Shown: positions 7,680 through 13,605 of the stretch, in pieces
Numbering within the stretch: the stretch's first letter is position 1
How the letters are laid out: each line of letters begins with the position of its first letter
DNA from: Bacteroidales bacterium
Lineage (GTDB): Bacteria; Bacteroidota; Bacteroidia; Bacteroidales; SM23-62
Direction of reading: 5' to 3'
DNA: 22,074 nucleotides
NCBI GenBank assembly: GCA_016783865.1
Contig: JADHVS010000050.1
Coordinates: 1-22,074, forward strand
Program-made: the position numbers and the translations under genes
The notes under the pieces: model-generated
Told to the model about the DNA's origin: nothing
Seen by the model: the letters and a program-made list of their open reading frames with translations, nothing else
Databases searched by the model: none

Positions 7680-7811
7680 ATTTAACATAACGGCTTCTTA
7701 TAAGAGCACGGTGGTACACACCCTGGTGAATTTTACAAAAGGTCAGGCAGTGACTGACCAATCGGTTATCCTGAAATCAGGGCCGCGTCTTATAAGGCCA
7801 TTATGTTAAAT
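7680..7811. other. Left dif/attC-like hairpin (candidate recombination site A)
   Basis: ATTTAACATAA (7680-7690) and TTATGTTAAAT (7801-7811) are exact inverted copies. The latter equals the XerD arm of E. coli dif as I recall it. Inside them, TTATAAGA (7698-7705) and TCTTATAA (7788-7795) form a second pair, separated from the outer arms by 7 bases on the left and 5 on the right. The site is therefore an imperfect hairpin with unpaired bases, as in integron attC sites. The outer cores ATTTAAC and GTTAAAT fit RYYYAAC and GTTRRRY. A central part carries small hairpins (GGTCAG 7741-7746 with CTGACC 7754-7759). Use by the adjacent recombinases is inferred. Confidence 0.55.
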
Positions 7812-7860
7812 AGCCGCTCGCTGACGCACGATAATGCCTAGTTCAGTGGCACTTATAAAA

Positions 7861-7959
7861 TTTGCACCATCGGTGCGAGAAATGAAATGACATCCGGAAA
7901 ATCTCCAACCACCAGTTGGAGATATAGCATCTTCAAAATCTGCCACTGCTGGTGGCAGA
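7861..7959. repeat. Three serial hairpins with compensatory changes
   Basis: Three short stems follow AAAAT stretches: GCACC/GGTGC (7864-7868 with 7872-7876), ATCTCCAAC/GTTGGAGAT (7901-7909 with 7915-7923) and TCTGCCAC/GTGGCAGA (7939-7946 with 7952-7959), with loops of 3-5 bases. The flanks are alike (AAAAT before, A-rich with ATG or GCAT after), while the stem bases differ but stay paired. The copies look like one repeat whose fold, not sequence, has been kept. REP-like elements and an RNA domain are both possible. Confidence 0.6.
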
Positions 7960-7962
7960 AAT

Positions 7963-8101
7963 GCCTTAACACCGGCCCAGGCAAGATAAGCCAGCCCCAT
8001 CGCTCAGTCAAGGTCACGTCCGCCCTCCGGCGGATCCCTTCGGGAACCTTGACACTTGCCTGCCCACGGCTTAAGGAGGTGCCTAAGCCGGTGATTAAGG
8101 C
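7963..8101. ncRNA. Multi-branched foldable domain (candidate structured RNA or ssDNA)
   Basis: Nested stems: outer GCCTTAACACCGGC (7963-7976) with GCCGGTGATTAAGGC (8087-8101), 14 bp with a one-base bulge; CAGGCAAG (7978-7985) with CTTGCCTG (8055-8062); TCAAGGT (8008-8014) with ACCTTGA (8046-8052); and inside it two hairpins, TCCGCC/GGCGGA (8019-8034) and TCCCTTCGGGA (8035-8045), the latter able to form a C(UUCG)G loop. A further stem CGGCTTA/TAAGCCG (8067-8073 with 8084-8090) competes with the 3' arm of the outer stem for four bases. Strand and transcription are unknown. I do not recognise a named RNA family. Confidence 0.45.
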
Positions 8102-8168
8102 CAGGAATGTTTTAATCCACCCGTTGCTCACTTACTTCAAAAGAAAAAAACGGCAAAAAAAGAAAGCG

Positions 8169-8291
8169 GCCTGGCAAGCGAGCTGTGGCAAAAATGCAAG
8201 GACTCTTCTGCCGGCAGGCTGAAGAGCTCTGTAACATCCTTGCTTTTTTATCGGGTCGGGCTTGTGGGAAGCTCGCTTATCTTTGCCTGGC
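8169..8291. repeat. Long imperfect hairpin with inner terminator-like stem
   Basis: Outer arms: GGCAAGCGAGCT (8173-8184) pairs with AGCTCGCT (8270-8277) and TGCC (8284-8287), with a bulge; a GCC/GGC step and A-run/T-run extensions lie beyond. Inner stem: GCAAGGA (8196-8202) with TCCTTGC (8237-8243), then AAAAA (8190-8194) opposite TTTTT (8245-8249). Read on the plus strand, the inner stem is followed by six T (8244-8249), as in an intrinsic terminator. Its loop contains CTCTTC/GAAGAG (8203-8208 with 8221-8226) and the palindrome CTGCCGGCAG. Confidence 0.45.
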
Positions 8292-8346
8292 TTTTTTTGT
8301 GGTTTTGATTGTTTTGGATGAACACAAAGCGGGTTGGCGCGGGGCT

Positions 8347-8480
8347 ATTTTACATAGTGACACACTATAGGTTAACCACAGAGATCACCTGCTTAACCTG
8401 GTGTATTGTATGTATCCAGGACCTGTTAAGGTAAGCCAGGAGAGAACCAGTTGCGCCTATAGTGAAGCATTATGTAAAAT
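8347..8480. other. Right dif-like hairpin (candidate recombination site B)
   Basis: The arms CTATTTTACATA (8345-8356) and TTATGTAAAATAG (8470-8482) are inverted copies with a one-base difference at the inner end. A second inner pair, ACTATAGG (8364-8371) with CCTATAGT (8456-8463), lies 7-8 bases further in. The layout matches the hairpin at 7680-7811, but the arm reads TTATGTAAAAT, one base off the dif XerD arm, and does not fit the strict attC core GTTRRRY. On the inner side of the right arm, TTGCGCCTATA resembles the XerC arm GGTGCGCATAA loosely. The interior also folds (AGGTTAA 8370-8376 with TTAACCT 8393-8399). It is inverted relative to site A. Confidence 0.5.
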
Positions 8481-8597
8481 AGTCTTGGCGTTGTTTACCC
8501 CGCCAGGGGGAAACAACTGAAGGGCCGGCCAGGGGGAGAGAGCAGCAGGGCGAGGCCTGCAGGGAAGGTGGAATGCTGCGAACGGAGATTACTGATT

Positions 8598-8668
8598 TTT
8601 TCTTTTAACTGAGCCTTCTTTAACTGAAAAAACAAACACATAAAATCCCTTCAATTAAAAGAAAAAAG
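8598..8668. repeat. TTAACTGA bipartite motif and A/T-run inverted repeat
   Basis: TTTTCTTTTAACTGAG (8598-8613), five spacer bases, then TTTAACTGAAAAA (8619-8631). The same two blocks with the same 5-base gap occur inside the primase gene at 3904-3937, and a single inverted copy of the first block occurs at 3132-3147. Here the first block also pairs with TTAAAAGAAAAAA at 8655-8667. The exact sharing between coding and non-coding parts of the element suggests a binding site or a recombination footprint; a chance match of 29 defined bases is unlikely. Confidence 0.5.
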
Positions 8669-8672
8669 GAGC

Positions 8673-8680
8673 TATCTTTG
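8673..8680 (+). promoter_or_regulatory. Candidate -7 box before the RHS relic
   Basis: TATCTTTG fits the Bacteroidota -7 consensus TAnnTTTG exactly. It lies 6 bases upstream of the ATG of the short RHS relic, which would leave almost no leader. No clear -33 TTTG lies 19-21 bases before it, so this may be chance. Confidence 0.3.
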
Positions 8681-8686
8681 ATATAG

Positions 8687-8809
8687 ATGGGTTGCCAAAA
8701 ACTAGCATATATCGAGGCTGAAAAGCCACTTCTGAGGTGCGTCTGGAACTCTGGGAAACAACAAAAATCGGGCGCAAATCTGTATGATTACGGTGCCCGG
8801 TTTTATTAG
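8687..8809 (+). pseudogene. RHS core relic (40 codons)
   Basis: The frame from ATG 8687 to TAG 8809 ends SGANLYDYGARFY and then stops exactly where a normal RHS core continues with DP. The preceding WNSGKQQ resembles the YNGKE... that usually stands before this motif. Over the ten codons NLYDYGARFY it shares 24 of 30 bases with the RHS gene at 163-192, and all six differences are silent, so both descend from genes under selection. The rest of the gene is absent on both sides. It is probably a fragment left by recombination or insertion of the mobile element. Confident as an RHS relic; not expected to be functional. Confidence 0.7.
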
Positions 8810-8853
8810 CAGACCCCGTTAAAAACTTAACCATAATAAAATACAGGAGGGCT

Positions 8854-9330
8854 TTACTCTTTTTCCCCGAATGACTTGATATGCTCTGGTATCTGTACCG
8901 TAACGACCTCCCCTTTAACGCAGATTTTAGCGTGAGCTATCAGGTCAACCTCAACAGTTACCTTGCGGCCTTTTATTTCCTTCACACGGCCCCGCAGTTC
9001 CAGGGTAGTATCCAGGGGAGTAGGTTTTAAATAATCTACTTTGAGTGATGCGGTAACAAACCGGAAGGCAGGAAGGCTTTCCATTGGCCTGTTTTCTTCC
9101 CTGTATTTGGCAGCTGCAGCAGTCCCAGTGCTGTGACAGTCAATAAGTGATGCCAGTAGTCCACCATATACAAATCCGGGAATGGCAGTATGAAAGTGGG
9201 ATGGTTTGAAATGACATACAGATTCATCTCCATCCCAATAGGATTTGATCTGGTATCCATGTTCATTAAGCCGTCCGCATCCATAACAGTGACTGAGATC
9301 TTCGGGGTAAAAATCCTGGAATGCTTTCAT
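8854..9330 (-). CDS. PaaI/YbgC-type hotdog-fold acyl-CoA thioesterase
   Basis: This encodes 158 residues. The central PGFVYGGLLASLIDCHSTGT matches the helix of PaaI-like hotdog thioesterases (usual pattern ...G.VHGG..a.l.D......). It is followed by two long strands, ASLKVDYLKPTPLDTTLELR and GRKVTVEVDLIA. The N-terminus has a CYGCG motif (CYGCGRLNEHG), often seen in thioesterase-superfamily proteins of this length. It probably hydrolyses an acyl-CoA in the cytoplasm; the substrate is unknown. It stands alone, facing the mobile-element side, and is the first clearly chromosomal gene. A near-consensus -7 box TATCTTTA (minus strand, 9357-9364) precedes it. Confidence 0.85.
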   Translation of the reverse strand: MKAFQDFYPEDLSHCYGCGRLNEHGYQIKSYWDGDESVCHFKPSHFHTAIPGFVYGGLLASLIDCHSTGTAAAAKYREENRPMESLPAFRFVTASLKVDYLKPTPLDTTLELRGRVKEIKGRKVTVEVDLIAHAKICVKGEVVTVQIPEHIKSFGEKE

Positions 9331-9356
9331 AGGGTAAAGATTGGATAAAATCTTTT

Positions 9357-9364
9357 TAAAGATA
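9357..9364 (-). promoter_or_regulatory. Candidate -7 box for the thioesterase gene
   Basis: On the minus strand TATCTTTA differs from TAnnTTTG only in the last base. A TTTG lies 17 bases upstream of it, slightly closer than the usual 19-21. It lies 27 bases from the start codon. Confidence 0.3.
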
Positions 9365-9519
9365 AGAAATTACTCATCCAACAAAACAGCTAATAGTTTG
9401 TTAAACAATTGATAAAAGGAGATTAATGATTATCTTAAATCCGGAAAGTTATAATCTTTGTAGGGTTATCCCTGGATTGGGGATCATATAAGTAATACCC
9501 AACAACCATTTTGTATAAA

Positions 9520-11367
9520 ATGAAATCAATTTTCACCCTGGTTATCCTGTTCACTTTTACGATGAACGTTTTTTCACAAGAGAACTCATCCCGCGAAATT
9601 GTCATCGACCAATCAGGCACTGTTCATCCATGGAATCACCTGGAGTTTTTAAATGATCCTGAAAATTTTCAGTTTGCCATTGTTACTGACAGGACAGGTG
9701 GGCACAGACCCGGGATATTCGAGGATGCTGTTGGAAAACTGAATCTGTTACAGCCTGAATTTGTGGTCAGTGTCGGAGACATGATTGAAGGATATACCCT
9801 TGAAGAGGAGGTTATTTATCGTGAATGGGAAGAGTTTAATGGATTTATTGAGGATCTTGAAATGCCTTTTTTCTATATTCCGGGCAATCACGATTATATC
9901 AATGATGTTATGGCCAGGATATGGAAAGAGTTATACGGTCCGTCATATTATCATTTTACCTATAAAGATGTATTGTTCCTTTGCCTGAATTCAGAGGAAG
10001 CTATGAGGGGCTCAAATATGGGAGGAATAGAGAAACCTCAGTTTGAATATGTGGATAAGGTGCTGGCAGAAAATCCGGATGTCAGATGGACACTGGTTTT
10101 TATGCATCAGCCACTCTGGTTATTCGACAATTCAGGCTATTGGAAGGACATAGAAAAACTACTTGAAGAAAGACAGCATACAGTCTTTGTGGGCCATCAT
10201 CACCATTATGTAAAATACCAGCGAAACAATGGAAAGTATTTTATGCTGGCCACGACAGGAGGGGTGAGCCCGTTGCGTGGTCCCAATTTTGGTGAATTTG
10301 ACCATGTGGTTTGGGTCACGATGACTGACGAAGGCCCGGTTATGGCAAACCTTCTTCTGGGGGGGATTTGGGATGAAGATGTGGTTACCGAAGAATTGGT
10401 CAAGATGATTAATGCAAACAGGATAATGGTTGAACCAGTATTCATTGACGAGGATTACATCTCAGATACTGAGTTTACCATCAGGGTCACCAACGATGAT
10501 AATTATCCCATGTGGGTCTATTTTGAGTTTGAGGAAAATAAGAACCTTAAGCCCGAGATACTGCGGTATCAAAAGGAGGTTGATCCAAACTCTGTTGAAC
10601 TCATAAGTGCCCCTGTAAATGTTCTGGGATCAAATAATCCGGACAACATCCTCCCGCTGTATATGAAATCCTGGTTTGTTTACAAGTATGAGGACAACAG
10701 GGAGATCCAGGTGGATGCATTAATTGGCCTTATGCCGGTAAAAAAGGAATATACACAGTTTTCAATAGGAAAAATCTGGGCCGATGGGAACCTGGATGAG
10801 TGGCAGGGATTCGGCTACAAGGTGGATGCCAGTTCAGTAAAAACAGGCGATTTAAGAGGTTATTATGGTGATTATGATGCCAGTTTTGAATTTGATATCA
10901 GGCATGACAATGAGTTCATTTATATCGGCATGTCAGTGTGGGATGATGAGGTAATATCAAATTCGAACAAATCTCTCTGGTCTCAGGATGCAATAAGGAT
11001 CGTTATGGATGGGAGGCCAGCCAGGATAAGTGCGAATGGAAGGGGCCAGAATCAATTTGATGACTTTATTGATCTCTTTTTTGCTCCGGGAAGCGGTAAT
11101 AAAGGTAAGCCAACCATATACCAACAGGAAAGGTTACCGGAAGGAACACAAATTGCGACAGTCAAAACCAGGGCCGGATTTGATGTAGAAATTGCAGTTC
11201 CTGTTAGCTACTTCAATAAAATGAACCAGGGCGAATGGCAGAATTTCAGATTTAATGCCAGTTTCATCGATTATGATAAAAATGCTTCCAAGACCAGTCT
11301 CTGGTGGAAGCCTGAGTGGAGCTCAGATATGAACTATGTGGGTTCAGGAATGTTCTTCAAAAAGTAA
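9520..11367 (+). CDS. Exported calcineurin-like metallophosphoesterase with CBM9-like C-terminal domain
   Basis: This encodes 615 residues from ATG 9520; an in-frame TTG at 9511 adds three residues and is less likely. A signal peptide (IFTLVILFTFTMNVFSQ) would send it to the periplasm. Metallophosphoesterase motifs are in order: VTDRTGGH with D57, VGDMIEG with D87, PGNHD (121-125), FMHQP with H196, and VGHHHHY with H226 and H228. The usual D-x-H of the first motif is D-R-T here, a variation seen in some exported members. A middle beta-rich part is followed by about 418-615, starting IGKIWADGNLDEW and containing FIYIGMSVWDDEV. This is the pattern of the carbohydrate-binding family 9/DOMON-like domain. 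The likely role is removal of phosphate from a glycan- or cell-surface-associated ester; the substrate is unknown. It appears monocistronic. Confidence 0.83.
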   Translation: MKSIFTLVILFTFTMNVFSQENSSREIVIDQSGTVHPWNHLEFLNDPENFQFAIVTDRTGGHRPGIFEDAVGKLNLLQPEFVVSVGDMIEGYTLEEEVIYREWEEFNGFIEDLEMPFFYIPGNHDYINDVMARIWKELYGPSYYHFTYKDVLFLCLNSEEAMRGSNMGGIEKPQFEYVDKVLAENPDVRWTLVFMHQPLWLFDNSGYWKDIEKLLEERQHTVFVGHHHHYVKYQRNNGKYFMLATTGGVSPLRGPNFGEFDHVVWVTMTDEGPVMANLLLGGIWDEDVVTEELVKMINANRIMVEPVFIDEDYISDTEFTIRVTNDDNYPMWVYFEFEENKNLKPEILRYQKEVDPNSVELISAPVNVLGSNNPDNILPLYMKSWFVYKYEDNREIQVDALIGLMPVKKEYTQFSIGKIWADGNLDEWQGFGYKVDASSVKTGDLRGYYGDYDASFEFDIRHDNEFIYIGMSVWDDEVISNSNKSLWSQDAIRIVMDGRPARISANGRGQNQFDDFIDLFFAPGSGNKGKPTIYQQERLPEGTQIATVKTRAGFDVEIAVPVSYFNKMNQGEWQNFRFNASFIDYDKNASKTSLWWKPEWSSDMNYVGSGMFFKK

Positions 11368-11509
11368 ATTGCTTATTTATTTGAACCATGGGTGACCAAG
11401 TGGGAATATGATTGAACTAAGGCCATTGTTCATTGTTAAGGCGTAACAGAATATTAATTTCTTTCTAAACTTTTATTTACCGGTTCTCCTTTATTAAGTG
11501 ATTTATTTT

Positions 11510-11517
11510 TAATTTTG
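11510..11517 (+). promoter_or_regulatory. Candidate -7 box for the dehydrogenase gene
   Basis: TAATTTTG fits TAnnTTTG exactly, and TTTA at the correct distance upstream is a weak -33 box. The start codon would be about 50 bases downstream. Confidence 0.42.
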
Positions 11518-11568
11518 GGTTATATATTTACTTAGTCTTAATAAAAATCCCCAATAATCAACTGGCAA

Positions 11569-12510
11569 ATGAAGATGGTATTTCTGGATAAGAAAACGAT
11601 TGGTGAAGTATCCAACCTGAATTTGATCCACCGCCTGGGAGAGATTGAAATGTATGATAATACTTTGCCCGAAGAGGTAGTTAACAGGGCTGCCGGGATG
11701 GATGTGATCATTACCAACAAGGTGATGATTGACAAAAAGACAATCGATGCCCTGCCGGATTTGAAACTGATCTGTATCGCGGCTACCGGGATGAACAACG
11801 TGGATACTGAATATGCAAGGGAGAAGGGAATTGAAACAAAGAATGTTGTAGCCTATTCAACAGATAGCGTGGCTCAGTCCACGTTTGCGATGTTGCTCTA
11901 TCTGCTTAACAGGCTTGCCTATTACGATGCCTATGTCAGATCAAGTGCATATGGCAGAAGCGATATTTTCACGCATCATGGTCCCGCGTTCTGGGAGCTG
12001 GCAGGGAAACGATTTGGGATCATTGGATTGGGTAATATTGGCAGGAGAGTGGCGAAAATTGCTGAAGGATTTGGGATGGAAGTGGTCTTTTATTCAACCA
12101 CCGGCCGGAACAACAACATCAATTATAAACGTTTCGACCTTGATACCCTCCTGAATACTTCTGACGTAGTCTCTATTCACGCTCCATTAACCGACCTTAC
12201 TGAAAATCTGCTGACGTATGAGAAAATGAAAATGATGCGGCGATGTGCTATTCTACTCAACACGGGACGGGGTGGTATAGTTAACGAAGCAGACCTGGTC
12301 CGAGCCCTGAATGAGAACCTGATTGGAGCTGCCGGTTTGGATGTTTTGACCAAGGAACCCATCAGTCAGGATAGCCCGTTATTAAAGGTAATGGACAAGG
12401 ATAAGATCATTATAACTCCACACATAGCCTGGGCCTCCATTGAAGCCAGGGAAAGGTTGATTGAGAAGATAGCAAAGAATATTGAAGCGTTTGTAAGAGA
12501 GCATCAGTAA
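11569..12510 (+). CDS. D-2-hydroxyacid dehydrogenase (NAD-dependent; hydroxypyruvate/glycerate type)
   Basis: This encodes 313 residues, the normal length. The Rossmann motif GLGNIG (153-158) is preceded by KRFGII. The catalytic set is Arg234 in NTGRGGIVNE, Glu263 in DVLTKEP and His285 in TPHIAWAS. The substrate-side region IAATGMNNVD (70-79) and YSTDSVAQSTFAMLL (96-110) fit glycerate/hydroxypyruvate dehydrogenases of the family; D-lactate or phosphoglycerate use cannot be excluded. It likely reduces a 2-keto acid to the D-hydroxyacid with NAD(P)H in the cytoplasm. It converges on the minus-strand isomerase gene, and a short-period repeat tract begins two bases after its stop codon. Confidence 0.9.
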   Translation: MKMVFLDKKTIGEVSNLNLIHRLGEIEMYDNTLPEEVVNRAAGMDVIITNKVMIDKKTIDALPDLKLICIAATGMNNVDTEYAREKGIETKNVVAYSTDSVAQSTFAMLLYLLNRLAYYDAYVRSSAYGRSDIFTHHGPAFWELAGKRFGIIGLGNIGRRVAKIAEGFGMEVVFYSTTGRNNNINYKRFDLDTLLNTSDVVSIHAPLTDLTENLLTYEKMKMMRRCAILLNTGRGGIVNEADLVRALNENLIGAAGLDVLTKEPISQDSPLLKVMDKDKIIITPHIAWASIEARERLIEKIAKNIEAFVREHQ

Positions 12511-12511
12511 G

Positions 12512-12575
12512 AGTCCTCAAGTCGCCAGTCGCCAGTCTGAGAGTCTACAAGTCTACCAGTCTGCGGGTCTGACTC
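12512..12575. repeat. Degenerate AGTC tandem tract (period 7-8)
   Basis: AGTC begins at 12512, 12520, 12527, 12534, 12542, 12550 and 12558, in units such as AGTCGCC, AGTCTACA and AGTCTACC. It starts directly after the dehydrogenase TAA and fills the gap to the convergent isomerase. No terminator is seen in it. Confidence 0.7.
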
Positions 12576-12581
12576 TTATAA

Positions 12582-13499
12582 TTATGTTAATTCTTTCCTG
12601 ATTTTTTCCAGTAATGCCTTTGTAGCCACGATACCTTCTGGTTCTGATAGTTCATCGCCTTCAAATTCAATACCGATATACCCCTTATATCCTGAATCTT
12701 TCACGATCTGAAGCATTTTATTGTAGTCGGTATTTCTTTCATTTCCCTCTTCATCAAAAACATGTGATTTGGCACTTACCCCTTTGGCGTATGGCATGAG
12801 TTCTTTTACTCCTTTATACCTGTCATATTCCTCATCTTCGCTAATACGGAAATTTCCAAAATCGGGTAGTGTGCCGACCATCGGGTGATCGACCATTTCC
12901 ATCACGCCGGAGAGCCATTCTCCATTACTGCTAATACCACCATGATTCTCAACGATCACATAAATATTATGTTCTGCACCAAATTCGCACAAGCTGCGTA
13001 AGCCATCGGCAGCTAATTTCATTTGTTCTTCATAAGATCCCTCGCTTGAAGCATTGACGCGGATGGAATGGCATCCCAGGAATTTTGCAGTTTCCACCCA
13101 GAAATGATGGTTTTCAACTGCCTCAATACGCTTGGCCTGATCAGGATCTCCCAGGCGTCCAAGGCCATCGCACATGATAAGCACGCTTTTTACGCCTTCA
13201 TCGTCGCACTGCTTTTTCAGGTCGGTCCAGTATTGCTTGTCTGTTTCTTTGCCGAAATAAAATGAATTCACATATTCAACGGCATTAATATCAAATTCCT
13301 GTTTTGCTGTGGCAGGAAAATTAAACGGATCCCTTTCCCCGTTATGTAAAGCCCTGTGCAAGGACCATTGTGCAAGGGATATTTTAAAAAAAACGTCACC
13401 GGGACTGCACGATGTAAATGATGATATGGCTGGCATAACTAGAACACCTGTTGTGGTTATTGATAGTTGCTGTAAAAAAGTTCTTCTGTTTGATTGCAT
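12582..13499 (-). CDS. Exported sugar phosphate isomerase/epimerase-like TIM-barrel protein
   Basis: This encodes 305 residues. The N-terminus [20 protein letters not shown] is a twin-arginine (Tat) signal, followed by SFTSC, possibly a lipobox. The barrel is of the xylose-isomerase-like (AP endonuclease 2) family. Probable metal ligands are E184 in VIVENHGG, D213 in LPDFGNFR, H246 in AKSHVF, and E278 or E280 in IGIEFEGDE. The family includes epimerases, isomerases and inosose dehydratases; the substrate cannot be told. It is third in a minus-strand series with a DUF1080 lipoprotein and a second such isomerase, which suggests periplasmic work on a keto-sugar or sugar acid. A perfect 9-bp inverted repeat (13521-13529 with 13544-13552) lies 22 bases upstream of the start. 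Confidence 0.85.
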   Translation of the reverse strand: MQSNRRTFLQQLSITTTGVLVMPAISSFTSCSPGDVFFKISLAQWSLHRALHNGERDPFNFPATAKQEFDINAVEYVNSFYFGKETDKQYWTDLKKQCDDEGVKSVLIMCDGLGRLGDPDQAKRIEAVENHHFWVETAKFLGCHSIRVNASSEGSYEEQMKLAADGLRSLCEFGAEHNIYVIVENHGGISSNGEWLSGVMEMVDHPMVGTLPDFGNFRISEDEEYDRYKGVKELMPYAKGVSAKSHVFDEEGNERNTDYNKMLQIVKDSGYKGYIGIEFEGDELSEPEGIVATKALLEKIRKELT

Positions 13500-13520
13500 T
13501 ATCTGAAGTTTGAATGATTC

Positions 13521-13552
13521 AACCGCAAAAAATACAAAAAAACTTTGCGGTT
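13521..13552. promoter_or_regulatory. Inverted repeat upstream of the isomerase gene
   Basis: AACCGCAAA (13521-13529) and TTTGCGGTT (13544-13552) pair perfectly with a 14-base A-rich loop. It could be an operator, a 5' leader hairpin or a weak terminator for the upstream DUF1080 gene; the T-run lies in the loop and not after the stem, which argues against a terminator. Confidence 0.4.
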
Positions 13553-13605
13553 AAATCTGATTTGAGAAAATAGTTTGACAGTTCACCCAGTATACCTGGA
13601 TTAAA

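Larger units (their letters stand above)
7640..8517. repeat. Large nested palindromic non-coding segment bounded by 20-bp inverted repeats
   Basis: The left boundary holds a perfect 11-bp hairpin (GTTGTTTTGCC 7640-7650 with GGCAAAACAAC 7659-7669) followed by GCCAAGACTATTTAACATAA (7671-7690). The right boundary holds the mirror image: the inverse of that 20-mer with one mismatch (8470-8489), followed by a hairpin whose GTTGTTT/AAACAAC arms (8490-8496 and 8511-8517) echo the left one. I count about a dozen stems inside and no convincing gene. The open frames here (up to 111 codons) run through hairpins and have no recognisable protein. It follows the recombinase operon directly and may be the recombination and/or replication region of the element, or a structured RNA. 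Confidence 0.75.

Noticed and set aside
7600..8370. Several open frames of 61-111 codons on both strands
   Set aside because: They run through hairpin arms, have low-complexity or basic translations and no recognisable domain; the inverted repeats themselves create mirror-image frames.
7640..8517. Group II intron or retroelement
   Set aside because: There is no reverse transcriptase nearby, and I could not find a domain V-like hairpin.
8818..8831. GTTAAAAACTTAAC as an attachment site or terminator
   Set aside because: The short 5-bp palindrome is too weak to support either call without a second copy.
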